Source: Bolinopsis microptera
Taxonomy: Eukaryota > Ctenophora > Tentaculata > Lobata > Bolinopsidae
Direction: 5' to 3'
Assembly (NCBI RefSeq): GCF_026151205.1
Contig: NC_087076.1
Coordinates: forward strand, 20,453,919-20,517,918
DNA: 64,000 bases
Every line of letters begins with the position of its first letter. Within the stretch, counting starts at the first letter, position 1. Below, one piece after another: positions 11,491 through 23,277 of this stretch. Under the pieces are notes generated by a model that was given only the letters and a program-made list of their open reading frames with translations, did no database searches and was not told where the DNA came from. The position numbers were made by a program, and so were the translations under genes.

Positions 11491-14400
11491 AAGTCGTATA
11501 TCTACATAATGCAAGCGAGATGAATTATGCCTCGTTACGTATATCTACATAATGCAAGCGGATCGTGACTTATGCCTCGTTTCGTATATTCTACATAATG
11601 CAATGCGGATGATTTATGCCTCGTTACGTATATCTACTTAATGCAAGCGGGTGAGATGAATTATGCCTCGTTACGTATATCTACCATAATTGCTAGCGAG
11701 ATGAATTATGCTCGTTACGTATATCTACAAATGCAACGAGTATGAATTACGCCTCGTTACGTATATCTACATAATGCAAGCGGAGATGAATATTGCCTCG
11801 TTACGTATATCACATAATGGCAAGCGATGATGAATTCTGCCTCGTTACGTATATCTACATACTGCAGCGAGATGAATTATGCTCGTTACGTATATTAATA
11901 ATGCAAGCGAGTGAATTATGCATCGTTAAGTATATTACATAATGCAAGCGAGATGAATTATTGCCTCGTTACGTATAATCTACATAATGCAAGCGAGTTG
12001 AATTATGCTCGTTACGTATATTACCTAATGCAAGCGAGATGAATTATGCCTCGTTACGTATATCTACATAATGCATGCGAGATGGAATTATGCCTTCGTT
12101 ACGTTTATTTACATAATGCAAGCGAGTGATTATGCCTCCGTTAAGTTTATTACATAATGCAAGCGAGATGATTATGCTCGTTACGTATAATATACACTAA
12201 TGCAAGCGAGATGAATTATGCCTCGCTAGTATAATTAAATAATGCAAGCGAGATGAATTATGCCTCGTTCGTTATCTACATAATGCAAGCGAGTTGAATT
12301 ATGCCTCGTTACGTATATCCTACATAATGCAAGCTAGATGAATAATGCCTCGATACGTATATCTACATAATGCAAGCGAGATGAATTATGCCTCGTTACG
12401 TATATCTACATAATGCAAGCGAGATGAATTTTGCCTCGTTTACGTATATTCTACATAATGCATGCGAGATGAATTTGCCACGTTACGATATAATCTACTT
12501 ATATGGAAGCGAGATGAATTATGCCTCGTTACGTATATCTACACTAAATGCAAGCCGAGATGAATTATGCCTCGTTACGTATATTACAATAATGGAAGCG
12601 TGATGAATTATGCCTCGTTGCGTATATCTACATAAGCAAATGAGATGGAATAATGCCCTCCGTTACGTATATCTACAAATTGCAAGCGAGATGAATTATG
12701 CATCGTTATTTACGTAGAATTCTACATAATGCATGCGAGATGAATTATGCTACGTTTACGTTATATCTACATAAGCTAGCGAGATGTATTATGCCTCGTT
12801 AAGTATATCTTTAATAATGCAAGCGAGATGAATTATGGCCTCGTTACGTTTCTACTTAATGCAGCGAGATGATTATGCCTCGTTACGTATTCTACATAAA
12901 GCAAGCGAGATGAATTATGCCTCGTTACGTAATATCTCATAATGCAAGGCGAGATGATTTATGCCCGTTACGTATATCTACATAATGCAAGCGAGATGAA
13001 TTATGCCCTCGTTCGTTATATCTACATAATTGCATGCGACATGAATATGCCTCGTTACGTATTCTACATATGCAAGCGAGATGAATTATGCTCTCGTTAC
13101 GTATATCTACCTATTGCAAGGAAGATGAAGTATGCCTCGTTACGTATATCTACATAATGCAAGCGAGTGAATTAGCCTCGTTACGTATATCTACATAATG
13201 CAGCGAGATGAATTATGCCTCGTTAACGTATATCTGCATAATGCAAAGCGTGATGAATTATGCCTCGTTACGTATATCTACATAATGCAAGCGAGATGAA
13301 TTTGCCTCGTTTACGTATATCTACATAATGCAAGCGAGATGAATTAAGCCTCGTTACGTATATCTACATAATGCAAGCGAGAATGAATTATACCTCGTTA
13401 CGTATATCTACATAATGCAGCGGAGATGAATTCTGCCCGTTACGTATATCTACATAATGCAAGCGAGATGATTATGCCTCGTTAGTATATTCTCCATAAT
13501 GCAAGCGAGATGAATTATGCATCGTTACGTAGATCTACATAATGCAAGCGAGATGTATTATGCCTCGTTACGTATATCTACCTAATTGCAAGGGAGATGA
13601 ATTATGCCTCGTTACGTATATCTTCATAATGCAAGCGAGATGAATTATGCCTCGTACGTATATCTACATAATGGCAAGCGTGATGAATTATGCTGTTAGT
13701 ATATCTACATAATGCAAAGCGAGATGAATTTGCCTCGTTACGTAGACTAATAATGCATAGCGAGAGAATTATGGCCTCGATACGTATATCATACATAATG
13801 CAAGCGGATATGAATTATGCCTCGTTACGTATATCTACATTAATGCAAGCGAGATGAATTTTGCCTCGTTACGTTATCTACATAATGCAAGCGAGATGAA
13901 TTATGCCTCGTTACGTATATTACATAATGCAAGCGAGATGAATTATGCTCGTTACGTTTATCTACATAATGGCAAGCGAGATGAATTATGCCTCGTTACT
14001 GTATATCTACATAATGCAAGCGAGTGAATTATAGCTCGGTTAGTATATGACATAATGCAAGCGAGGATGAATTATGCCTCGTTACGTATATCTAATAATG
14101 CAAGCGAGATGACTTATGCCTCGTTTACGTAGATCTACATAAGCAAGCGACGATGAATTATGCCCTCGTTACGTATATCTAATAATGCAAGCGAGATGAT
14201 TATGCTCGTTACGTATATCTACATAATGCAAGCGAGATGAACTTATGCATCGTTTACGTATATCTACCTAATGCAAGCGAGATGAATTATGCTCGTTACG
14301 TATATTATCATATGCAAGCGAGATGAATTATGCCCTCTTTACGTATATCTACATAATGCAAGCGAGCTGAATTATGCCCTCGTTACGTATATCTACATAA

Positions 14401-15110
14401 TGCATTCGAGATTGAATTATGCCTTCGTTTACGTATATCTACAAATGCAAGCGGATGATTTATGCCCTCGTTACGTATATTACTAATGCAAGCTAGATGA
14501 ATTATGCCTCGTTTTACGTAATATCTACATAATTGCCAAGCGAGATGAATTATGCTCGGTTAATTAAATCTACCTATGCAAGCGAGATGATTATGCCCGT
14601 TACGTATATTACCAATAATAGCCAAGCGAGATGATATTATGCCTCGTTACGTATATCTACATAATGCAAGCGAGATGAATTATGCTCGTTACGTATATCT
14701 ACTAAATTGGCAGCGAGATTGAATTATGCTCGTTAGTATATCTTACATACTGCAAGCGAGATGTATTATGCCTCGTTACGTATATCTACATTATGCCAAG
14801 CGAGAAGATTTATGCCTCGGTACGTATATCTACATAATGCAGCGAGATGAATTATGGCCTCGTTAGTATAATCAATCATGCAAGCGAGATGAATTATGCC
14901 TCGTTACGTATATCTACATATGCAGGGAGATGAATTATGCCTCGTTACGTATATCTACATTAATGCAAGCGAGATGAATTATGCCTCGTTACGTATATCT
15001 ACATAATGCAGCGAGATGAATTATGCCTCGTTACGTATATCTTCAAATGCAAGCGAGATGACTTATGCCTCGTTACCGTATATCTACATAATGCAGCGAG
15101 ATGAATTATG
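11491..15110 (+). repeat. 43-bp satellite array, block 2 (about 84 copies)
   Basis: Continuation of the 43-bp array after the LINE insertion, about 3.6 kb. Units keep TTACGTA and GCAAGCGAGATGAATTATGC with scattered single-base indels. A third, much noisier block lies at 23,278-23,975 at the head of a duplicated segment. Confidence 0.94.
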
Positions 15111-15313
15111 CAACATAGCAACTCCACGTGTAAGATTCAATCTCATTTTGTGTCTTCATCTCCAATTTTTGTTTCTTCCTAAAAATATTAACGATTTGAT
15201 TGGTCGGATGGGCCTAAATGGAGTTTCTCTTGAAAATAACCAGACAACGATCTACCATAAAGCCGTGAATTTTGCAATATATACAATTTCACTATCCCTA
15301 CCTGTACTTTTCT

Positions 15314-16954
15314 GGAGGGTATCAACGCGACAATTGACCCCCCGACAATGGACCCCCCGAACAATTGACACCCCGACAATCTGACCCCCGACAATTGACC
15401 CCTTATGTAATTAACTGGGGTAAATGTTGGGAATTAGGGCTGAGTACGACAATTGACCCCCGACAATTGACCCCCCGACAATTGAACCCTAGGTAATTAC
15501 ACTGGGGGTCAATATTGTTGCGAAATCTAGGGCTGAGTATCGACAATTGACCCTCCCCACGTAATTACACTGTGGTCAATTGATCGCGGTTAGGGTCTGG
15601 GTCCAGGATCAGGATCCTGGGTTCAGGGTCCTGGGTCAGGGCTAGGAATAGGGTTTTTTTTTGGGGGGGTAGGGTCCTGGGTCAGGGGTAAGGTTAGGGT
15701 TAGGGTTAGGTAAGGGTTAAAGTTAAGGGTTAGGGGTTAGGGTTAGGGTTGGGGTTTGGGTTTGTGGATTAGGGTTCGGTTTGGGTTTGAGGGTTGTGGT
15801 TGGGGGTTGGGGTGGGTTGGGGTTGGGTTTGGGGTTGGGTTTGGGGTTGGGTTTGGGGGTTTTTGGGTTGGGGTTGGGGTTGGGGTTGGGGTTGGGGTTG
15901 GGTTTGGGGGTTGGGTTGGGTTTGGGGGGTTGGGGTTAGGGTCAGGGTCAGGGTCCGGTCCGGTCTCAGGGTTCAGGGTCAAGGTCAGGCGTCAGGGTCC
16001 AGGGCAAGGTCAGGTGTCAGGGTTCAGGGTCAAGTCAGGGGTCAGGGTCTAGGGTCAGGGTCCCCCCAGGGTCAGGGTCAGGGTCAGGGTCAGGTCAGGG
16101 TCAGGGTCAGGGTCCGGAGTCAGTGGTCAGGGTAAGGGTCAGGGTCAGGGTCAGGTCAGGTTCCAGGGTCAGGGTCAGGGTCAGGGTCAGGGGTCAGAGG
16201 TCAGGGTCTCAGGGTCAGGGGTCAGGGTTGGCTGTGGTCGTCTGGGTCCGGGTCCAGGGGTTCCAGGGGTCAGGGGGGGTGTAAGGGGTCTCAGGGGTTC
16301 AGGGTGTCGGTGTTCAGGGGTTTTCAAGGGATGTCAGGGTCAGGGTAGGGTTAGGGTTCCAGGGTCAGGGGTCAGGGTTCTGGGGTCAGGGTCCCAATGG
16401 TCAGGGATCAGGGTTGGTCAGGGTTCAAGGGTTCCCAGGGGGTTTGGGTTTCAGGGTCAGGGGTCAAGGGTTCCAGGGTCCCCAGGGGTCGGGTCAGGGT
16501 CAGGGTCAGGGGTTCAGGGTCAGGGGTCAGGGCAGGGTTTACCATGGTTCCAGTGGTCAGGGGTTCAGGGGGGTCCCTAGGGTCCCCAGGGGGTCCAGGT
16601 TCAGGGTTCAGGGTCAGGGTTTCCAGGGGGCAGGGGTCCGGGTTCAGGGTCAGGGTCCAGGGGATCACGGGTTCAAGGGGGTCAGGGGTTCAGGGGTCAG
16701 GGGTCTCCAGGGTCAGGGGGGTTCAGGGGGTTTCCAGGGTCTGGGTCAGGGTTCCCAGGGTCAGGGGTCTGGGGGTCCAGGGTCAGGAGTTTCGGGGTTC
16801 GGGGCCTGGGTACCCCCTGGGTTTCCTTGGTTCAAGCTTTGGGGGGGGGTCACAATTGTCGGGGGGGGGGTAATTTGTCGGGGATCTATTGTTCGGGGGG
16901 GTTTTATTTGATGGGGGGCCTCAATGTCGGGGGGTCCAATTAGTCGCCCACCCC
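15314..16954 (+). mobile_element. Foldback-like insert with telomere-like core
   Basis: A 1.64-kb insert absent from the duplicate locus near 24,189-24,195. Its left end holds several CGACAATTGACCCCC units (15,327-15,600). Its right end (16,845-16,954) holds the same motif reversed (GGGGGTCxATTGTCG), so the insert has repetitive inverted ends. TTTCT lies on both sides (15,309-15,313 and 16,955-16,959) and once in the empty site, a candidate 5-bp target duplication. The core is G-rich hexamer arrays. There is no credible ORF: glycine-, valine- and proline-rich translations here are repeat artefacts. It may be a non-autonomous DNA transposon or foldback element; the family is not recognised. 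Confidence 0.7.
15630..16840 (+). repeat. Telomere-like hexamer tract in three blocks
   Basis: Within the foldback insert: TTAGGG-type repeats at about 15,660-15,760, TTGGGG/TTTGGG at about 15,760-15,940, and TCAGGG (read as GGGTCA) from about 15,940 to 16,840, with scattered runs of extra G. All are TxxGGG hexamers with the G-rich strand on plus. TTAGGG is the common animal telomere repeat, and TTGGGG and TCAGGG are known variant telomere repeats in other animals. It is interstitial here unless the contig is chimeric. Confidence 0.85.
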
Positions 16955-18940
16955 TTTCTGTTTGAATGAAGCCCTTTATTTTGCCTTAATAAAGGAATTT
17001 AAGGGACAAAACAATTACAATGGTGACTTCTATTATGGACACGAAAAAAAAAAAAAAAAAAGGGCTCAATGTATATGCCTTACCCAATTTCTCGAAAAAG
17101 TATCCTGGCCAATTTATAGGAATTTTGAAATAAATGGTACTTGTCCTTTCAGAGCATTTGAAATACTAACAGTAGCCAAATACGGACGGGAAAAAAAACA
17201 CCACAATAACTGGGCCTTACAAAATTACACTATAAAAAAACGGGTCAATTTGGCCGGGTAAGGGGAAAAAAATTTCCACCAAGTTTAGCCAATGGGTCGA
17301 CAAAAAATAACACAAGGCCCCACTCTTAAGGGGCACGGGGTGGGGCACAAGGAAACGGAATAGGGCACAACAATGGGAGTCTTATCTAAAAACAAAATAA
17401 CAATTATGGTAGGGGAACGAGCACTATGTCGTCTAAAATACTATATTAACGTTTTTTAACAAAAACCTGATTAACTTGGGTTGAGGGAGATGGAGTCTCA
17501 CCAGTATTTGCTACCAGGTTAGGAATGATAGTTTGCTCGGAATATTTTTAAAGTTGTTGTTGGAATCCTTGTACTTCCTTATTTCACTGGAAATTCCTCC
17601 CGCCGTTTGAGGTTTTTTATTTTACAGCCTTTGACCAATAGGTCGCGCGGGGTGCTGTCTCTCGTATTCTAAAAATGGTTTAACTAAACTCAAGATGTCC
17701 CTCACAATAAAATAAATGGAGGAATTAATTTACAATTGATATTAAGGTTAGGTTTAATTAACTAATCCAATGAACAGCCCCCCGTAGCCAAGGGAGATTA
17801 TGAAAAGATACAATTTTTCTTAGGCCTGGAAGGGCGAAGGTTCCGAGGGGGACCCGGGAAAGGCCTTAGGGCCGGGGGGTGGGGGACGTTAAAGGGCCGA
17901 ATGAAAACATTTTTGGAAGGGAGAGAGAAATTTAGGATTATTTTTTTCCACGTTATCCTGCATTTTACCTCGTTACCATGTCCTGCAATTTTTTTCCCCC
18001 GTATCCTGCATTTTTGGCCCTTAGGGCTTTTTGAAAAAAAAAAAAAAAAAAAAAGGCCTCGAGTTATGTGGGGGAACCATCTAAGCACCAAGGCAAGATA
18101 TGGTTGTTTTTTACTGAGGGCTATCTTAAATTAAAAGGGTGTTTCAAAAAAAGGTCGGGAAAAAAACAGCCAGGCTGTTTTCTGGACAATTTATAAATCA
18201 CTTTAAGGGGAAGGCTTTTTTCAGTGTATCATTCGGTGGGGGAAAATGCTTCCAAGATTCTAGAGGGCTTTACGGCATTTTTCCAGGTTCTAAATTCGTT
18301 TACAAGGGCTTTATAACGGGCTTATTAATGCACTTTACGAGAAAGGACAATACGGGGGGCCCCCCAATGTTTCCTAATATACTTCCAAGGGAACGGAAAA
18401 GGGGGGAGAGAGGAGGAACTGTTGTTTGAGGTAACTAGGGCCAGGGTGTGGTTTACAGGGTTGGAAAAAACCTTTCGCACCTTACCTTTTTTGCAATAGT
18501 CATCGGGGGGGGGACCATGACTGTATTGGAGGGGGGGCATAGCCATAGGTGATGCATGCGGACGCGACATTGGGGACCCACTCCCACTACTCAAAACGTA
18601 AAAAAAAAAAAAAGGGCAGGAACAGAAGTTCATTTGGGGCCCAAGATTTCCATCCCACCCGATTTGGTTGTACTTTTGGGCAGGATGAATTTTAAGCCAA
18701 CTATATTTTCTGAGGTGGGACATGGGGGGGGGGGGACAAGGCCAACGAAAGTTTACCTCCCACTTCCAGGATCCGGAGGTTAGAAAATTTGCGGGCGGGC
18801 AAGCGAGGCGTTATGGGTTACCACTTAAAAAAAAACGGAAGGGGGGCCAAGTGAGGATTGGATGATTTTAATCCCATCTCTACACTTCGACTGTCCACGT
18901 GACTTTTTTCAAACCCCAGTTCTCTTAGCTGGCCTCTTGA
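16955..18940. other. Unique part of duplication copy 1, no gene seen
   Basis: About 2 kb with long A and G runs. A partial reading ALIKEFKGQNNYNGDFYYGH at about 16,985 resembles ALIKGKLRKKQFHMGELSIYGH in copy 2 at about 24,214. That is expected of two copies of one sequence and is not by itself evidence of coding. No domain was recognised. Confidence 0.5.
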
Positions 18941-21900
18941 AACGGAAACCTATATTCGCAAACCCCTAAAACCCTCTAGGGTTAATTCTGATTTTACCCA
19001 ACCCTAAAACCCTAACCAAATTCCCTAACAAAAGGCATATGCTGACAAACCCTAAAAAAACCGAACGAGGTGAAAAATTCCGGGGGGGGGACCTACTAAA
19101 AACTTTCTTATTTTTTTTACGCACGGTTTTCATATTTCACCGTCGATTCAAGGGGGTAACGTTTTTTTCCGCCCAATATTCTGGGCAGGGGAGTGCATTT
19201 TAAACCCTATAATGTTTCATGGGGTCTGTGATTTTCTGAATCAAAGGTCCCGTAAAATACATCGGTATTTCCAAGCTTGGTTTTCAAAAAAAAAAACTGT
19301 CGGGGGGGGGCCCCTTTTAAGGTAAAACCAATCTCGGGGACGGAAGGAACGGGGGACTCCCCTGGGATTTAGGCACGCTCAAAGGGGGCAACACAGACCA
19401 AGGGTATATTGACATTTGAATTTTGGGAAATTTATGGGGAGGAACTCGATCTAAGCGGGACCTCTAAATGCTTGAGGGTTTGCCCTACAAATTGTATAAG
19501 TTACATAGCCCCACAGTAGGGGAGGGATTAAGGGGTTAGAAAAGGGACAAAAAGCATGGGGTGACTATTACATAGGAACTGGGGAAGGGGATATTTTGGG
19601 AAATTTCCACAACCCTTGAAAAAGAGCCTTTTAAGGATTAGGGATTTGTTTCATAGCGGGGCTTTGTGATTCCCCAGTATGGCAGGTTACTAGCATCTAA
19701 CGGCATCAGGTGAATATAACCTTGGAAAAAAAAACTAACCTGAGGGACGGAAGGCTCAAGAGAAAAAGTTTGGGGACGGTGGGACATAACACAAAAGAGA
19801 GCTTTGGCGTATGGCGATTTGGGTATCTCATGGGGGAATAACAAGGGTCAGCATATAAAAACTTTGTATGGGTTAGGCCTAACCAAGGAATCAAAGTTAT
19901 TCCCAATTAATGCAAATTGACTGGGAGACGGACGAGTAGGGGTTACGCGAGCAGGGGGAAGGGATTTAAAAAGGGCCAGGAACACACTGCGTCAGTCCAT
20001 CCTAAGGCTTACTTGCTATTGTTGGATTTTTAGTTCTTATGGGGAACCTATTTGGCATGGTAGGGGGAGCACTGGCAAGGGCCGACCAAGGGACAAAGCT
20101 ACTTGTTCTATGTTTATGAAAAGGGGGGGAAAATTTTGTGTGGGGGGGACAATAACGTCTAAAGAGGGAAAACTGCGTTACCCTTTAGATGCGGGGACAG
20201 GAATATATTTATGGAATGGGGGTTATCTGGGTCGGGCTTTTCGCCCCAAGTTTCCTGCCTAATTCTTAAATTGCTGGCTTACGTGGGGCTGAAATCAAAA
20301 AGAAACCATTAATTGGTGGTGGGGAAAGGAAAGATCTTTGGAGAGTTTGGGGGAGCTGTCTAGATTTTTTTTATGAGAATCCCGTTATCGCTTTCAAAAA
20401 AAAAATAGCGTAGGTGGGCCAGGGGTCGTATCTTAAATGGGTTAATTGGCCACTTACCGGGAAATAAGATGGTCCCCTAAAATTTAAATTCAGGCATTTA
20501 TTTATTCATTTTAAATAGTAATATAAAACGGAAAAGATTAAAGTTGTTTTGGTTTAAAAAAAAAACATACACCAAAAAAATCCTTGGGGTTAATTTTGGG
20601 ACTAACCTGGGGGTTCGGGACGGAAAGGGGTCCCTTCACCAAGGTTCATAAAATAGAATTTTTGTTAAGGGAATAAGCGGAAAAAAAACAGTGTTTTCTT
20701 CTCAAAAATCGCTTTTTCAAAAGTTTCTTGAAAACTTCCAGTCACTTGGGAAAAAAAAACATTTTTCAAATCAAAAAAACATTGGAAAAAAAAGGTTATT
20801 TGTACCAGAAGTTTTTACTTAAACATTGTTGTTTAAAAATTACCGGATTGGAGAGTTTATTGTTTTATCATTTATGATGTCCGCCTGGTTTGCCAATGTT
20901 TTTCTTTGTTAAATTGTTATTACTTTTGTTTTAATTTCCCCGTTTTTTGGGATTTATTTGAAGGTTTTTTAACGGGCTGTACATGCAAAGTCGTATTGGG
21001 TGTACCCCAGGCCCCCAAAATCTTGCCCCAACAAAAAACACCCATTAAATACTGTTTACTGGGCGTGGTCGTTGTTTAAGTTCCATATTATTGGAGGGGA
21101 TGTTAAATTTGGTTGTTAAAGTTTATATGCTCCCAGGGGGCCCAGCTGCCTGATTTGGGGCCAGGTGGGGAGAAAAATCTATATATTTAAATCACGGTTT
21201 ACTTTCCGTATCAGCCATAATAACTTAACTGAGGTGGACTTATTATAACCCATTTGCATTGGTATTGGTAATTTATATTAATATAGTAGGTAAAAGTTAC
21301 ACGAAAAAAAAAGGAAATAAGAACATAAAACAGTACTCCCAACTACCCCGAGTTTATTAGTCTTGGAAATTTAGCTAAAAAACTCCGGGGGGATTAGTGA
21401 GTGCTGAATTTAGCGCTTGAGTTTTTTTTATACCACTTAAGGGAAAGGGTCTCTTTTTAACTATTAAATCTTGTTCCATCGTTTACCTGCCCAAGAAAGT
21501 ATAAAATGTGTCCTCGTCAAACAACAAAAGGATTGCGTCCGATTAAAATTACAAGCTAAAAACAACAAATCTGGCCCAGGTTTTAGTGTGAGCTTACCAA
21601 AAGGGGGACAAGGAGATCCGAGGGGAATAAGAAATAATCAGGTCACAAACGTGCTGGACCAACCAAACGAATTTGTGGGATGTTAGATTAAACTGGGCAT
21701 TCCGAGGTTACATGATTAAAAAATGCGTTTCCGTGGGCCCACTTTCACGTGGGGGGGGGGACCCGTTTCCGAAGGGAGGCTCCAGGAAAATAGCGTGAGG
21801 TTTTTTGTTGGTCAGGCAGGTTAAAGGTTAAAACGGTGGATGTGTAACGTTTGACCAATTTCATTTAGATTTTCACGGCGGTTACTTTATATTACTACCT

Positions 21901-22610
21901 ACCCACGGAAGCTGAGAGTACTCAAACACCACCTATCTAGGTGGTGGGGGAGTTAAAAGTATGGGGAGTATTCATTAAGGGCCTGTTAGCCAGACCGGGA
22001 CATTGTAGGTAACTGTTTGGTGTTTGTTGCTGAGGCTGCTTCCAATTTATCCGGCAATTTAATTCAATTTAAAAACTGTTGTCACAAAGTTTTGGGGTTT
22101 TTTTGTGAGGGGACAATGTAAGGGATTTTTGTAGTGGACCCCCCAAAAAGGGCAAAATAAACTTTGGACAAAATCATTTTTGGAGCAATGAGATGTTTAT
22201 ATAAGGGGGGACGTTATACGGGCTGGCTGGCCCAAGCGGCTGCTTGAAAATCTTTAAGGTTTATTGCTGTTGAGGGGGGGGGGGACAATTAGATGCAGGG
22301 GGAAGCTTGTGGAGACTTCTCCATAAAACGTTGGATTAAAAAACCGAGGCCGGACTAACGCTCATTATATTTTAGACCACCCGTATTTGCAGGGACTGCA
22401 GAAGTTTTGGGTCTATTCTTTGTTTGTTAGGTTTGTTTTCGTTATATTTGTAACTGCTGGAAATGGTTTTATGTTGTGGGAGTCGTGTATTACCTTGTTT
22501 CATAGTCCCATCATTTTTTATTACTTTCAAAATAAATACCAGTTGTTTCATATATTAAAAATCAATATTTTAAATTACAAGTTGTTCTATAATATTTACT
22601 TCAATATTTA
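18941..22610. other. Low-quality gene-poor stretch with CCCTAA-like patch
   Basis: Homopolymer-inflated sequence with no credible gene. Near 18,965-19,060 short CCCTAAAACCCTAA-like pieces (complement of the telomere-like hexamer) occur. The only other recognisable part is the LINE 3' piece at 20,030-20,225. Confidence 0.5.
20030..20225 (+). pseudogene. Noisy LINE ORF2 3'-end fragment
   Basis: This aligns base by base, with many small indels, to the clean LINE tail at 32,495-32,650. Shared pieces are GGCCGACCAAG followed by ACAAAGCTACTTGTT, then TCTAAAGAGG, AACTGCG and GCGGGACAGG(G)ATATAT. In the clean copy these encode the GRPRQSYL and LMRDRDIW parts of the ORF2 C-terminus. Here the frame is lost every few codons by inserted G or A. 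It shows how heavily this stretch is corrupted, or decayed, relative to the clean side of the window. Confidence 0.7.
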
Positions 22611-23277
22611 CTTACTATACTACTATTACTTATAATATTACTTCAATATTACTACTATTACTTTTTTACTTTATACTATATATTTTTACTCCAAATATTA
22701 ACATACTTTACTACTATTGCTAATATAATTTAAACTCCCAATTTTTAATTTTACTATGCCTACTATTCATATAATATTACTAAATTTATACTTACTATAC
22801 TATATATTTTTTACTCCTATTACTTACTTATACTTTTACTTATACTATTATATTACTTCAATCATAACTACTATTTTTACTAAATATAGTTCTCAATATT
22901 TTACTTTTTTTTTTGACTTACTTTTTACTATTTTTACTATATATTAACTTCAATATTTAACTTGACTATATACTATTAACTATATTGATTAATCAATTTG
23001 ACTACTATAAGTACATATTTACTTTTATGTTTACTCAATATAACCTGACTATTACTTACTATTTGATCTATATATTACTTCCAATATACTACGATTTTAC
23101 TACTATACCTAATATATTTATCTCCAATAATACTACTTATTACTTACTATTACTTATATATTAATCCAATTCATTCTACTATCACTACTATTATATATAT
23201 TACTAAATATATTTAACTTTCTTATAACTTACTATTTATATATAATTACTTCATTATTCGTATATTCTAACATATTA
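22610..23277 (+). repeat. AT-rich satellite-like array
   Basis: Irregular repeats of TTACTACTATTACTTATA and TTACTTCAATATT-like units, with a period near 30 bp blurred by indels. It sits directly before the third 43-bp satellite block. ORFs rich in Tyr, Leu and Ile here are artefacts of composition. Confidence 0.65.

Larger units (their letters stand above)
11491..18940. repeat. Segmental duplication, copy 1
   Basis: The 43-bp satellite, the unique part 15,110-15,313 and 16,955-18,940 correspond in order and strand to 23,278-26,080. Shared landmarks are the sequence just after the satellite (TGTAAGATT, then AAATATTAACG), GAGGGAGATGGAGTCTCACC at about 17,485 against GAGGGTGGATGGAGTCTTCAC at about 24,700, and GTGAGGATTGGATGATTTTA at 18,850 against GTGAGGATGATGATTAAAT at 25,997. 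Copy 1 carries the 1.6-kb telomere-like insert at 15,314-16,954; copy 2 does not. The two copies differ mostly in homopolymer length. Confidence 0.85.

Noticed and set aside
9532-15110. ORFs with repeated MPRYVYLHNASEMNYA
   Set aside because: Translation of the 43-bp satellite; frame changes with each indel and there is no start or stop logic.
15743-16911. Long glycine/valine- and proline-rich ORFs on both strands
   Set aside because: They are translations of GGGTCA, TTGGGG and related hexamer repeats; open frames follow from repeat period 6.
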